Origin: Bacteroidota bacterium
GTDB taxonomy: Bacteria; Bacteroidota; Bacteroidia; Bacteroidales; F082
Length of the DNA: 64,000 bases
Direction of reading: 5' to 3'
Assembly (NCBI GenBank): GCA_023396415.1
Contig: JAEWWJ010000064.1
Span: forward strand, 43,817 to 107,816
Below, piece by piece: positions 1-8,342 of the stretch. The notes below the pieces were generated by a model. It was given only the letters and a program-made list of their open reading frames with translations, did no database searches and was not told the origin of the DNA. The translations under genes and the position numbers were made by a program. The first letter of the stretch is position 1. Every line of letters begins with the position of its first letter.

Positions 1-9
1 TACGGCCAT
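1..9 (-). CDS. start of a leftward gene cut by the window edge (possibly PpiD/SurA-type foldase)
   Basis: Only three codons are inside the window (ATG at 9-7, reading Met-Ala-Val). A clear Bacteroidota -7 box lies 29 bases upstream at 38-45, which is why I believe a gene starts here. From memory of Bacteroidota gene order, the CNNM-type membrane protein next to LptC is often followed by a SurA N-domain/PpiD-like peptidyl-prolyl isomerase whose sequence starts Met-Ala-Val; that identity is inference only. A second in-frame-independent ATG at 20-18 is possible but gives a less typical start. Confidence 0.3.
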
Positions 10-37
10 AATAATACCATTATTTTAAAATAGGGTG

Positions 38-45
38 CAAATGTA
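38..45 (-). promoter_or_regulatory. -7 box TACATTTG of the edge gene
   Basis: Leftward TACATTTG followed by C matches the Bacteroidota primary sigma -7 consensus TAnnTTTG. It stands about 30 bases before the ATG at 9-7. No good -33 TTG is visible at the usual spacing. Confidence 0.5.
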
Positions 46-193
46 CAACAGAAAGTTAATCTATGAAAATAAAACACCGATTAATTGCGATTGTTGATAA
101 CGAAACTAACCAATTGATTAAAAGCGAAATCGGTGTTGATAAGTTTCACAGGCTGATTTTTGTTTTCATATCAAAAACCGAGATGTTGAAAGT

Positions 194-1459
194 TTATTCT
201 ATTAGGCGAAGTTTAACTTCGAGCAGTTTATTGTCGGTAGCTTTCACAACGGTGAAATGGAAGGGTTCGATAAAAATAATTTCATTCATCACAGGAATAC
301 TTTCATGGTGGTGGATGATGAAACCGGCGAGGGTTTCATAGTCTTCCGATTCGGGAAGGTGAAGGTTGTATTCGTTGTTGAGGTAATCAATTTCGAGGCG
401 GGCCGAAAAAAGAAATTCACTGTCGCTGAGTTGTTGTTCAACAGTTTCTTCTTCATCAAATTCGTCTTCTATCTCGCCAAAAATTTCTTCTATCACGTCT
501 TCCATGCTCACAATGCCCGAGGTGCCACCAAATTCATCAACAACCAATGCTATTCCTTGGCGCGATTGCGCAAAACGGGTCAACAGGCGCGAGGCTGCAA
601 AAGTTTCGGGGTAAATATCTATTTTTCGCAGCACTTCGGCAATGGTAGAAGGTCGTTTGAACAGATCATAAGAATGAACATACCCTATAATATTGTCTAA
701 GCTGCCTTGATAAATGAGAATTTTGGAATGTTTGGTGTCGGCAAATTTTTCGAGTAAGGTGCTGATGTCGTTGTCAATATTAATGGCTTCAATTTCTGTT
801 CGTGGTACCATGCACTCACGTAACTTGATGTGCCTAAACTCCATAGCATTTTGTAAAATCTGAATATCGGGGTTGATGTCGTCTGAACTTTCTTCGTTGG
901 GCGTATGATCCCTAATATATTCATTCAGGTCAATGGTGCTGAACTTATAGGTGTTGCGTTCTAATTTGAGACGAAAAAGCCTTTTCAAAATAATTTCGGC
1001 TGTTCCGATGTAAATAATAATTAAGGGATACAACAAGAAATAAAGGAAGCCCGTGGGGTACGTAAAACTATTAAGCAGTCCGTTGGGATTAATTCTAAAA
1101 ACGACTTTTGGAATGTATTCACCAACAATCAGAATCAAAAAAGTGGAGATCAGCGTTTGAATCAGCACAAAGCTTAGGCCTGTTTGCGCGGCAACCGGAA
1201 GCCAAGCAATAAGCATTGGCTCAAGTGCCTTGGCCATGGCGATACCGTAAATGACCAAAGCAATATTGTTGCCCAGAAGCAAAGCGCCAATAAACCGTGA
1301 AGGGTTTTTGAAAAAGATGTTGAGCACTTTAGAGCGGGTGCTTTTCTTTTTCATTTCGAGTTCAACCTTGAGGCGGTTGGCACTCACAAATGCAATTTCC
1401 ATCCCCGAAAAGAAGGCGGAAAAAACAAGCGAAATGGAAATGGTGGTCCAACCGGTCAT
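194..1459 (-). CDS. CNNM/CorC-type hemolysin-family membrane protein
   Basis: A 421-residue protein with a DUF21 (CNNM) membrane domain over roughly residues 1-190 with about four hydrophobic segments, a pair of CBS domains at about 205-330 (RECMVPRTEIEAI and the DEFGGTSGIVSMEDVIEEIFGEI segment), and a C-terminal CorC/HlyC transporter-associated domain at about 345-420. Family members are inner-membrane proteins linked to Mg2+/Co2+ handling; the gliding protein GldE belongs to the same superfamily, so it could be GldE, but nothing here decides this. It starts at an ATG 35 bases after a -7 box (1494-1501), so it has its own promoter although lptC lies just upstream on the same strand. The hemolysin name is historical. 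Confidence 0.85.
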   Translation of the reverse strand: MTGWTTISISLVFSAFFSGMEIAFVSANRLKVELEMKKKSTRSKVLNIFFKNPSRFIGALLLGNNIALVIYGIAMAKALEPMLIAWLPVAAQTGLSFVLIQTLISTFLILIVGEYIPKVVFRINPNGLLNSFTYPTGFLYFLLYPLIIIYIGTAEIILKRLFRLKLERNTYKFSTIDLNEYIRDHTPNEESSDDINPDIQILQNAMEFRHIKLRECMVPRTEIEAINIDNDISTLLEKFADTKHSKILIYQGSLDNIIGYVHSYDLFKRPSTIAEVLRKIDIYPETFAASRLLTRFAQSRQGIALVVDEFGGTSGIVSMEDVIEEIFGEIEDEFDEEETVEQQLSDSEFLFSARLEIDYLNNEYNLHLPESEDYETLAGFIIHHHESIPVMNEIIFIEPFHFTVVKATDNKLLEVKLRLIE

Positions 1460-1493
1460 GAAAATTTATTTTGTTGCAAGTGGTAATAGTTTG

Positions 1494-1501
1494 CAAAGAT
1501 A
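1494..1501 (-). promoter_or_regulatory. -7 box TATCTTTG of the CNNM-type gene
   Basis: Leftward TATCTTTG fits TAnnTTTG and lies 35 bases before the ATG at 1459, in the 98-base gap after lptC. Confidence 0.5.
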
Positions 1502-1557
1502 GTATTTAGACCGTGCAGCTAAACATCTTTGTTCAAGCAGAAGCATGCTTAGGTAGG

Positions 1558-2145
1558 TTAAAGCTCTTCGTTTTCGTCCACTTCAATGGTGGCTCTGATG
1601 TTGTATATTGTTCGTGTAGAGAAGTCTTCGGCGGCCACAAGGCTGTCGCCATAAATCACTTTATCGGGTGAGGTTATTTTTACCAGCGAACGCGTAGAGA
1701 TGCGTTTTGTTTTCTGGTTCCAGACGAGTGTGTCTGTTTGAAGGGTTTCTTGTGTTTCGAAATTTTGAACTTCCACCTCGTTTTTTGCAATCATAATTTG
1801 GGTGTTTTCGTAACTGATGCCGTAGTTGGCTTTGATTTGCGAGGCCGGTTGCTGCAACGAATCAAAAAAGTTGGCAACAAAGCCTTCGGGAAATTCAATG
1901 GTAGGGTCTGTGCCTTCGGCGCGAAGCATTAGTGGTGCTTCGAGTTTCATAAAAACCATCCCCGAATCGCTTCTGAAATAAACAATGTCATTCGCGGTAA
2001 CGGCAGCCAAAGTGTCTTGGGCAGTAATTTCTTTCACCACTGTGAGGGAGTTTTCACAAGAAAACAACATCATGCCCATGAAAACCATTGACATGATGTT
2101 GAAATATTTGTTTCCGTACAGGCATCTGCCCAATCGCAAACACAT
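1558..2145 (-). CDS. lptC: LPS export periplasmic protein LptC
   Basis: A 195-residue predicted lipoprotein: basic N-terminus, a hydrophobic stretch rich in Met (about 17-28) and a lipobox ending at the Cys of MLFSC (about residue 30). The rest is the beta-jellyroll-type LptC/DUF1239 fold (segments such as SDSGMVFMKLEAPLM, ETQETLQTDTLVWNQKTKRIST and DKVIYGDSLVAAEDF are typical of Bacteroidota LptC). LptC would link the LptBFG transporter to the LptA/D bridge for lipopolysaccharide. The start overlaps the stop of the upstream TPR gene by one base (TAATG), so translation is probably coupled. It is the fourth gene in the run coaX - barrel - TPR - lptC. Confidence 0.85.
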   Translation of the reverse strand: MCLRLGRCLYGNKYFNIMSMVFMGMMLFSCENSLTVVKEITAQDTLAAVTANDIVYFRSDSGMVFMKLEAPLMLRAEGTDPTIEFPEGFVANFFDSLQQPASQIKANYGISYENTQIMIAKNEVEVQNFETQETLQTDTLVWNQKTKRISTRSLVKITSPDKVIYGDSLVAAEDFSTRTIYNIRATIEVDENEEL

Positions 2146-3557
2146 TATTTTGAGGCTCTTACTGTTGTTTCTTCTTTAAACCAGCAATCAATACTATAAG
2201 ATGCTCCTTCTTCCAGACCATGAAAAAAGATGGTTTCGAGGCTGGGGAAGTAAACTGAATAAGTGGCAATGCGTTTATTGGCAACATCGGCTTGCGATTC
2301 GTCAACACGTCGGGCCTGTTGGTATTTGTCAACGGCAGCCCAATAAGCAACGCGGCTTGTAAGATCATTTGATCCACAGTCTTTTGCGCTGGCAGCATAC
2401 ACATCACCGATTGTGATATACGGTCCCCCATCATCGGGTTTCAATTCAATGGCTTTGAGAGCCATTTGACGTGAGCGGGGATAGTTTTTTACCGCGCGAA
2501 GGGTTTCAGCGAGGTATTTATAGGAGTTATGTTGCTTGTCAATATCAGCCGATTTGGTGGCTTCGTCAAAATAACCGATGGCTTCGCTGTATTTTTCTTC
2601 TCTCAACAAAAGCCTTCCAATGTTATAAGCCGATTCGGGGCTGGGTTCAAGCTTATGGAGCTGCATGCTCGATTTGAGATAGAGAGGATCGCCCTGACAG
2701 CTGCGGCGGTCGAGCAAACTGGTCACTTTCTTTAACAGATCCACGTCTTGAGGATTCTTTTTTAACTTATTGGCATAAATTCTGACCAAATCGGGGCATG
2801 AGGCAAAGGGTTCAAAAGTGGCGTCAATGTTGCCTTTGAAGTTCTTGTAGTTTTCTACCCATTTGGTATCGCCGGCTGCGGTGAGTTTGGTAATGTTATG
2901 GTCAAGGATGTCAATCACTTGGTCGTAAACATCAACAATAACGGCACTGTCAACTTTTGATTTGCGTGCCATTTTAATCACGGTACGGAAATAATAAATC
3001 AAAACGGTTCCGTCCGATTCATCCCCATCAAGCTCAACAGATTTTTTGAGAATGTTGTATGCATCTTCGAAGCGTTCTTGGTCGTAGGTGATCAAATCAA
3101 CGCCTTTACGGCCAAAAACTGTGCCTATTTGTGGCATTCCGGTTTTGAAATGGTTTGGAAAATATTCAATACGTTGGTCGTAAACCATCATCAACGAGTC
3201 AATCAGTTTTGCTTTGATAGCTGGATCTTTCTCTTTTTCGATGCGGTACTGCATAATTTTCACACCGTCAATATAAGTGTTTTCGCTGGCCAAAGGACAG
3301 TTCTTAAACACCCATCTCCAAGGGCCAATCACGTCTTTAATCACTGGTGATTCATAATCGCTTGCTTTCCATTGTTTTTGGAATTCGCGATACAAGGAAA
3401 TGTTGATGATGCAGTTGACGCTATCGAGGCCGTATTTCGGCATTTTGTCGTCCTGTTGCTGTAACTTGCTAAAGCCGTCTGCATTGGCATTTAATTGCAG
3501 CATAAAAGTTGCAGCAAAGAGTAACAGAATTATTTTAATCGAAGCCTTTGGTTTCAT
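2145..3557 (-). CDS. exported tetratricopeptide-repeat protein
   Basis: A 470-residue protein with a cleavable signal peptide (residues 1-26, ending ANA), an N-terminal half of no recognised family, and TPR-like helices at about 300-400 (SAYNIGRLLLREEKYSEAIGYFDEA, and KYLAETLRAVKNYPRSRQMALKAIELKPDD). It contains several Cys in the mature part. It sits between an outer-membrane barrel (26 bases upstream) and lptC (1-base overlap); similar TPR proteins accompany CoaX and LptC genes in many Bacteroidota. A periplasmic or outer-membrane scaffold role is plausible, but the exact function is unknown to me. Confidence 0.75.
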   Translation of the reverse strand: MKPKASIKIILLLFAATFMLQLNANADGFSKLQQQDDKMPKYGLDSVNCIINISLYREFQKQWKASDYESPVIKDVIGPWRWVFKNCPLASENTYIDGVKIMQYRIEKEKDPAIKAKLIDSLMMVYDQRIEYFPNHFKTGMPQIGTVFGRKGVDLITYDQERFEDAYNILKKSVELDGDESDGTVLIYYFRTVIKMARKSKVDSAVIVDVYDQVIDILDHNITKLTAAGDTKWVENYKNFKGNIDATFEPFASCPDLVRIYANKLKKNPQDVDLLKKVTSLLDRRSCQGDPLYLKSSMQLHKLEPSPESAYNIGRLLLREEKYSEAIGYFDEATKSADIDKQHNSYKYLAETLRAVKNYPRSRQMALKAIELKPDDGGPYITIGDVYAASAKDCGSNDLTSRVAYWAAVDKYQQARRVDESQADVANKRIATYSVYFPSLETIFFHGLEEGASYSIDCWFKEETTVRASK

Positions 3558-3583
3558 AATCGTTAATGTATAGTTAAACCGAA

Positions 3584-4873
3584 TTAATTGTATCTACTTT
3601 TTACAAACCAACGTTCATAAATGGAAATGCCTAAGGTGAAGTTGACAAATGTTTCACGAATAAGATTCTCGTTCATCGTTCCCCTTCGGCCAAGCTCTAT
3701 GCTCAAATCAATGGTTGTTAAAGAACGCGGCAATGGCAATCCCATTCCAAAACTTATGCCAAACTCATTGATGGGTTTTCCGTTAATTTTTAAATAGGTT
3801 TGGTTGTAACGAGCACCGGCGCGGTAAGTCACACGTTTCCAGTAGCCCGAAATTGAGGTGTTGTTGGGCGTAAACTGACCGCCGGCAGCTATGTTCCAGC
3901 TGTTTATGAGTGAATCGCTTTGGTTAAAAAGTTGGTATTTTTCCCAGTTCTGCCAGTTGAAATCAATGCCGGCAAGCCATTGGTTCGATTTCTCATACAC
4001 CAAACCTAATCCTGCTTTGGGAGGCAAAACCAAGGTTCCTTTTTGCGATGGGTTGTATAAAATGGTGTCTAAAGCTTGTTCAATGCTGCCATTAAGGCCG
4101 CCAAACTGCGACTGGATCAAGTATTCGCGTGTGACACCGAGGTTCATTTTTTGACCAAAGGTGGCACCTAAATGTAATCGCTCCTGATCGGTCAACTTTA
4201 AAGTGTACAACAAACCGTAGTCAACTGAAATATCATTTGCAAGCAAACGGCTCTCCACTTTAGTGGTGGCCATATACCCCGAATCGGGAAAATAGAGAAA
4301 AGACGAGGTGGTGCTTTTACCAAAAAGATAATTGACATTGATTCCTGCTGAAAGGTTTTTGCTGATGCGGAAGGAGTTGCCGAAATACAACCGGTTCAAG
4401 CCTCCATTGCCTTCATAGCTTTTGTTGTAAGCTATGTTTTGTTCGGAAACTCCCGGCACGATCACGTTGAAACCTATTCTGCTGGCAGGCGTTAACCCAA
4501 TGGCCATGCGCCACCACGACATAATAGGAAAGCCGGTTGAAAAATATGCCAGACCTGCTGAATTGCCTTTTTCAGTTTGCTTGGTGGTTGTGTAGGTGAC
4601 TGCGGAAGCACTGAAACCTGCATTAAAAAGGAAAGAAAGCGAATCAAAACCTGAATAGGTAGCCGGATTGGATGGGTTTACAAAACGGCTGGTAGTCAAC
4701 GCATTACCAATACCTCCCATGGCTTGCTGGCGGGCGTTTGGACTTGAGGAGGAGATATTTCCGATCCCAAATCTTGAATATGGCGAATCAATTCCGGTTT
4801 GTGCCGAAGCGCTAATCACCGATAAAAATACTGAAAACAAAAGGGTAATTTTTCTCAAGTTATCCAATCTCAT
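3584..4873 (-). CDS. outer-membrane beta-barrel protein, FadL/OmpP1-like
   Basis: A 429-residue protein with a signal peptide (1-24, ending SASAQ) followed by SPYSRFGIGN, a motif common at the mature start of Bacteroidota barrel proteins, and alternating amphipathic beta-strands to a C-terminal aromatic-rich end (ISIYERWFVKSRYN). It resembles long-chain-fatty-acid-transporter-like (OmpP1/FadL) barrels in overall pattern, but the substrate cannot be stated. The ATG overlaps the 3' end of coaX by 14 bases, which indicates cotranscription in the order coaX, barrel, TPR, lptC. Confidence 0.7.
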   Translation of the reverse strand: MRLDNLRKITLLFSVFLSVISASAQTGIDSPYSRFGIGNISSSSPNARQQAMGGIGNALTTSRFVNPSNPATYSGFDSLSFLFNAGFSASAVTYTTTKQTEKGNSAGLAYFSTGFPIMSWWRMAIGLTPASRIGFNVIVPGVSEQNIAYNKSYEGNGGLNRLYFGNSFRISKNLSAGINVNYLFGKSTTSSFLYFPDSGYMATTKVESRLLANDISVDYGLLYTLKLTDQERLHLGATFGQKMNLGVTREYLIQSQFGGLNGSIEQALDTILYNPSQKGTLVLPPKAGLGLVYEKSNQWLAGIDFNWQNWEKYQLFNQSDSLINSWNIAAGGQFTPNNTSISGYWKRVTYRAGARYNQTYLKINGKPINEFGISFGMGLPLPRSLTTIDLSIELGRRGTMNENLIRETFVNFTLGISIYERWFVKSRYN

Positions 4874-5591
4874 TATAATCCATTATGATTTTCAAGCCCT
4901 CTATGACAAGATTTGAGCTTGCAAAGATGCTAATTCTAAACTTTTTATCAAAATATTTATTGTCTCCGCCACCTATTAGTACTGTTAAATCTTCGTAAAG
5001 ATGGGCATAAGCGTCAATAATTCCATCTATTTCAGCTTGTATGCCCCACATTACACCCGATTGCATGGCTGTGGTGGTGTTAAATCCTATCAGGGGTGCA
5101 TGGTCAACTGCTTCAACAGCAGGCAATTTTCCGGTGAATTGGTGCATGGCTTTAAAACGCATGGCAATGCCGGGACTGATACTTCCTCCTTGATAAACTT
5201 TTTGTGCAGTGAGTAGATCATAGGTAATGCAAGTGCCCATGTCAATTACCAAAACGTTCTTTTTTGGAAACTTCCCATAAGCGGCAGCTACTGCGGCAAT
5301 GCGATCGGGACCTAAAGTTTGAGGGGTTTGATAGGCTATTCGAAAAGGAAGTGCTGTTTCGGAACTCAGAAAACGAGTTTCGCAAAATGAACTCAGAAAA
5401 TCGAGCAATGCGCCGTCAATGGCCCTCACTGTGGCGATCAAACAAGAGGTTGGAGGAGCAAAATTGGCGAAAAGCGGAAGCAGTGCCGATGGATCTTTGT
5501 CATCGAAATACTGAAACCCAAGGTGATTACTGCCGTCAAATAAAGCAGCCTTAGCAAAGCTATTCCCTATATCTACAGCAAGTTGTATCAA
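4860..5591 (-). CDS. coaX: type III pantothenate kinase
   Basis: Phosphorylates pantothenate in the first committed step of coenzyme A synthesis. It shows the ASKHA-fold motifs of the family: the N-terminal phosphate-1 motif VDIGNS, GPDRIAA, DMGTCITYD, and GGSISPGIAMR. I chose the TTG at 5591 (MIQLAVDIGNS...) because a -7 box TAATTTTG sits at 5616-5623, overlapping the alternative TTG at 5618; transcription should start downstream of that, so the longer form (extra nine residues) is unlikely. The length (243 residues) is usual for CoaX. First gene of the envelope operon running to lptC. Confidence 0.9.
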   Translation of the reverse strand: MIQLAVDIGNSFAKAALFDGSNHLGFQYFDDKDPSALLPLFANFAPPTSCLIATVRAIDGALLDFLSSFCETRFLSSETALPFRIAYQTPQTLGPDRIAAVAAAYGKFPKKNVLVIDMGTCITYDLLTAQKVYQGGSISPGIAMRFKAMHQFTGKLPAVEAVDHAPLIGFNTTTAMQSGVMWGIQAEIDGIIDAYAHLYEDLTVLIGGGDNKYFDKKFRISIFASSNLVIEGLKIIMDYNEIG

Positions 5592-5615
5592 AATCTTATG
5601 TTTTCCATCCTTCCG

Positions 5616-5623
5616 CAAAATTA
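5616..5623 (-). promoter_or_regulatory. -7 box TAATTTTG of the coaX operon
   Basis: Leftward TAATTTTG followed by C matches TAnnTTTG. It overlaps the upstream TTG candidate start of coaX and so favours the start at 5591. Confidence 0.55.
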
Positions 5624-5683
5624 GGCATAAAGGGCCAGTAGGTAGTTTTTTTTAGAAAGTTTTATCTTTCCTAAGAAAAGTTA

Positions 5684-5691
5684 TATATTTG
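5684..5691 (+). promoter_or_regulatory. -7 box TATATTTG of tRNA-Phe
   Basis: TATATTTG followed by C lies 16 bases before the first base of the mature tRNA, the right distance for a short 5' leader. A T-rich stretch, not a perfect TTG, occupies the -33 region. Confidence 0.6.
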
Positions 5692-5707
5692 CAGCCCAAT
5701 TCGAGCT

Positions 5708-5780
<73 letters not shown>

Positions 5781-5784
5781 CAAC

Positions 5785-5808
5785 AAAGCCTCCCCCACCG
5801 GAGGCTTT
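5785..5808 (+). terminator. intrinsic terminator of tRNA-Phe
   Basis: A perfect 9-bp stem AAAGCCTCC / GGAGGCTTT with a 6-base loop at 5794-5799, followed by TTTTGCTTTT. It begins four bases after the tRNA. Confidence 0.85.
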
Positions 5809-5892
5809 TGCTTTTCGTACCTACCAGTTTGTGAAATCATTCCAATTACAACCGTTTGCAATGCGAAGTTGCAAAACAACAGTTCGTTGTCG

Positions 5893-5923
5893 TTGCCAAA
5901 CAGGGTGAAGAAGCCTATCTTTG
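5893..5923 (+). promoter_or_regulatory. promoter of pfkA (TTG-N20-TATCTTTG)
   Basis: TTG at 5893-5895 and TATCTTTG at 5916-5923 are separated by 20 bases, matching the Bacteroidota -33/-7 arrangement. The ATG of pfkA at 6030 would then have a leader of about 100 bases, with no obvious structured element in it. Confidence 0.55.
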
Positions 5924-6029
5924 TAGTGGTGAAACTGTTTTGTTACAATACATCCTGCCTTTCAACAATGGATTTATTTTTATAAAACGTTTTGAATGAA
6001 TATGTTAGAGATTTAATTTTATATCATAC

Positions 6030-7139
6030 ATGAAAAGATTATTAATTGTAACAGGTGGTGGCGATTGCCCCGGACTCAATGCCGTGATAAGGGCCATCGT
6101 AAAACGCGCTGCACAGGAAAAAGATTGGGAGGTTTTGGGCAGCATGCAGGCTTTTAATGGTGTGCTTTGGGAGCCCAGCGAAATCAAATTGTTGACTCCT
6201 GAATTGGTGAAAGGGATTCATTTTCAAGGTGGTACAATACTCGAAACCACCAACAAAGGAGGCCCATTTGCTTGGCCGATAAAAAATGCCGATGGAACTT
6301 GGGGCGCTGCGGATCGCTCTGATGAAATGATCCGGAAAATCCAATATATGGGTATTGACGCTGTCATTAACATTGGTGGCGACGGATCGCAAAGAATTTC
6401 TCAGCTGCTCTTTGAAAAAGGCCTACCGGTGATTGGAGTGCCAAAAACGATTGACAACGATTTATCGTCCACCGATTCAACTTTCGGTTTTCAAACCGCT
6501 GTTGAGATTGCCACCGAGGCTGTAGATAAATTGGTGACCACTGCCGCAAGTCACAACCGTGTTTTTGTGGTTGAGGTCATGGGTCGTTATGCCGGATGGA
6601 TTGCGCTAAACGCCGCTGTTGCAGGTGGTGCTGAGGTTTGCCTGATTCCCGAGTTTCCTTATGACATTAATATTGTGAAACAAAAACTTGAATCGCGTTT
6701 CTCGCGTGGCCGTGGATTTGCTGTTGTTGTGGTTTCCGAAGGAGCCAGTCCTAAAAATGGAACTATGGTTTTTGAGAAGAGTGAAGAGGTGGGTTATGAA
6801 AATATTAAATTAGGTGGCATTGGAAGACAACTCATCAAAGAATTAAAACAAGCCGGATTTGAACCAGATATGCGTGAAACCGTTTTGGGCCATCTTTTAC
6901 GTGGAGGCGTGCCTATTGCCTATGATAGAGTGCTTTCAGCGCAGTTTGGTATCAAAGCATTTGAAATGGCTTTGAAAAAAGATTTCGGAAAAATGGTGTC
7001 TTATCGTCATCCTTACTTTGTTTCTGTTCCGCTGATGGATGCTATCGTCAAACCTAACTTCGTTACTTTGGACAACGCCTTGGTGAAAACCGCATTGGGT
7101 CTTGATATTTCACTTGGTATTGATATCAATAACCCATAA
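6030..7139 (+). CDS. pfkA: 6-phosphofructokinase
   Basis: A 369-residue PfkA-family enzyme phosphorylating fructose 6-phosphate in glycolysis. Motifs seen: GGGDCPGLNAVIR at 9-21, GGDGS at 116-120, PKTIDND at 138-144 (catalytic Asp142), MGR at 184-186 and the C-terminal LGHLLRGG sugar-phosphate segment. The residue matching E. coli Gly104 is Gly119 (as in ATP enzymes), whereas the residue matching Gly124 is Lys139 (as in pyrophosphate enzymes). This Gly/Lys mix belongs to the longer 'group III/mixed' PFKs, for which the phosphoryl donor cannot be read safely from sequence. A ComB-like gene follows 12 bases downstream. Confidence 0.93.
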   Translation: MKRLLIVTGGGDCPGLNAVIRAIVKRAAQEKDWEVLGSMQAFNGVLWEPSEIKLLTPELVKGIHFQGGTILETTNKGGPFAWPIKNADGTWGAADRSDEMIRKIQYMGIDAVINIGGDGSQRISQLLFEKGLPVIGVPKTIDNDLSSTDSTFGFQTAVEIATEAVDKLVTTAASHNRVFVVEVMGRYAGWIALNAAVAGGAEVCLIPEFPYDINIVKQKLESRFSRGRGFAVVVVSEGASPKNGTMVFEKSEEVGYENIKLGGIGRQLIKELKQAGFEPDMRETVLGHLLRGGVPIAYDRVLSAQFGIKAFEMALKKDFGKMVSYRHPYFVSVPLMDAIVKPNFVTLDNALVKTALGLDISLGIDINNP

Positions 7140-7151
7140 GCCTTGCAGGCC

Positions 7152-7877
7152 ATGAATATTAAAGTAGTGGCTACGGCGCAACAAGTTCAAAAAGAGTTTG
7201 TTATTAATAAAACTGTGGTGGTAATTGATGTGCTCAGGGCAACGTCGGTGATCACCACAGCTCTTTTTAATGGTGCCAAGGCAGTGGTTCCGGTGGCTTC
7301 CATTCCCGAAGCCGAATCCTTATTTTCACTCTATGAGCCCGGCACTGCCCTCAAAGGAGGCGAAAGAGGTGGTATCATCATTGAAGGGTTTCATCTTGGA
7401 AACTCTCCTTTTTCGTATCAACCCGAAACGATAGACGGAAAAACCATTATTTTAACCACCACCAACGGCACCTTGGCCATTCGTAACAGCAATGCAGCGA
7501 AGGAGTTATATGCGGTTTCGTTTTTGAATGTGGCAGTAGCGGCGCAGCAGATTATCCAATCGGCCAATGATCTTGTTATCGTGTGTGCCGGAACCAATGG
7601 CTTTTTCTCATTAGATGATGCCTTGTGTGCGGGTATGATCATCAATGAACTGATGCGGTTTGCTACCGTTGCGCCCGATGATTTGGGCCAAATGGCATTG
7701 TCTTTTTTCCGCGAGGGAGAACAAGATTTGCAGAAGAAACTTCAGCATTGTAAACATGTAAATTATCTTCAATCCATTGGTTTTGAAAAGGATGTAAGGT
7801 ATTGTCTTCAAACCAATCTGGTAGCTGTGCTGCCTATCTTGTGTGAAGATGGAGGGCTTCGATTGGTAAGCGCTTAG
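7152..7877 (+). CDS. 2-phosphosulfolactate phosphatase family (ComB-like)
   Basis: A 241-residue ComB-family protein, named after the archaeal enzyme that dephosphorylates 2-phosphosulfolactate in coenzyme M synthesis. Family signatures seen: VVIDVLRATSVI, GERGG, HLGNSP and LTTTNGT. I start it at the ATG at 7152 rather than the in-frame TTG at 7143. It lies 12 bases after pfkA and is probably cotranscribed with it. No other coenzyme M or sulfolactate gene is present here, and bacteria with this gene mostly do not make coenzyme M, so the substrate is open. It converges on tadA with a 3-base gap. Confidence 0.85.
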   Translation: MNIKVVATAQQVQKEFVINKTVVVIDVLRATSVITTALFNGAKAVVPVASIPEAESLFSLYEPGTALKGGERGGIIIEGFHLGNSPFSYQPETIDGKTIILTTTNGTLAIRNSNAAKELYAVSFLNVAVAAQQIIQSANDLVIVCAGTNGFFSLDDALCAGMIINELMRFATVAPDDLGQMALSFFREGEQDLQKKLQHCKHVNYLQSIGFEKDVRYCLQTNLVAVLPILCEDGGLRLVSA

Positions 7878-7880
7878 ATT

Positions 7881-8324
7881 TCAACGTCTTTTTTGAAAAA
7901 AATCCTTGAGCATCAACTCACTTTTTTCAGCTAACAATCCTTTTTGAATTTCGGTTTTAGGATGTAAAAGCTCCATTCCAAACCTGCTGAATCCTTTTTT
8001 AGGATCGTCGGCGGCCCACACCACTCTGCTAATGTGGCTGTGATAAAGTGCGCCTGCACACATCACACAAGGTTCGAGGCTGATATAAATGACACAATTT
8101 TCTAAATATTTACCTCCCAAATGTTGGGCTGCCGAGGTGATGGCTAGTATTTCGGCATGTGCGGTAACATCAGTGAGTTTTTCGGTGAGGTTGTGTGCAC
8201 GGGCAACAATGGTTTGGTTGCAAACAACCACTGCACCAATGGGAACTTCCCCTTCAGAGGCAGCCTTGGCCGCCTCTTTTAGGGCTTCAATCATAAAAAA
8301 CTCATCAGAAAGAGCTGTAATCAT
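7881..8324 (-). CDS. tadA: tRNA-specific adenosine deaminase
   Basis: A 147-residue cytidine-deaminase-fold enzyme that converts A34 of tRNA-Arg(ACG) to inosine. The zinc site is complete: HAE at 56-58 (His56 ligand, Glu58 proton shuttle) and PCVMC at 85-89 (Cys86 and Cys89 ligands). Length and the C-terminal basic end (DFFQKRR) fit TadA rather than guanine deaminase. The ATG at 8324 precedes the alternative Met11. It lies 18 bases after the large propeller gene on the same strand. Confidence 0.92.
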   Translation of the reverse strand: MITALSDEFFMIEALKEAAKAASEGEVPIGAVVVCNQTIVARAHNLTEKLTDVTAHAEILAITSAAQHLGGKYLENCVIYISLEPCVMCAGALYHSHISRVVWAADDPKKGFSRFGMELLHPKTEIQKGLLAEKSELMLKDFFQKRR

Positions 8325-8342
8325 CAGTTGAATTTTTTGTGT

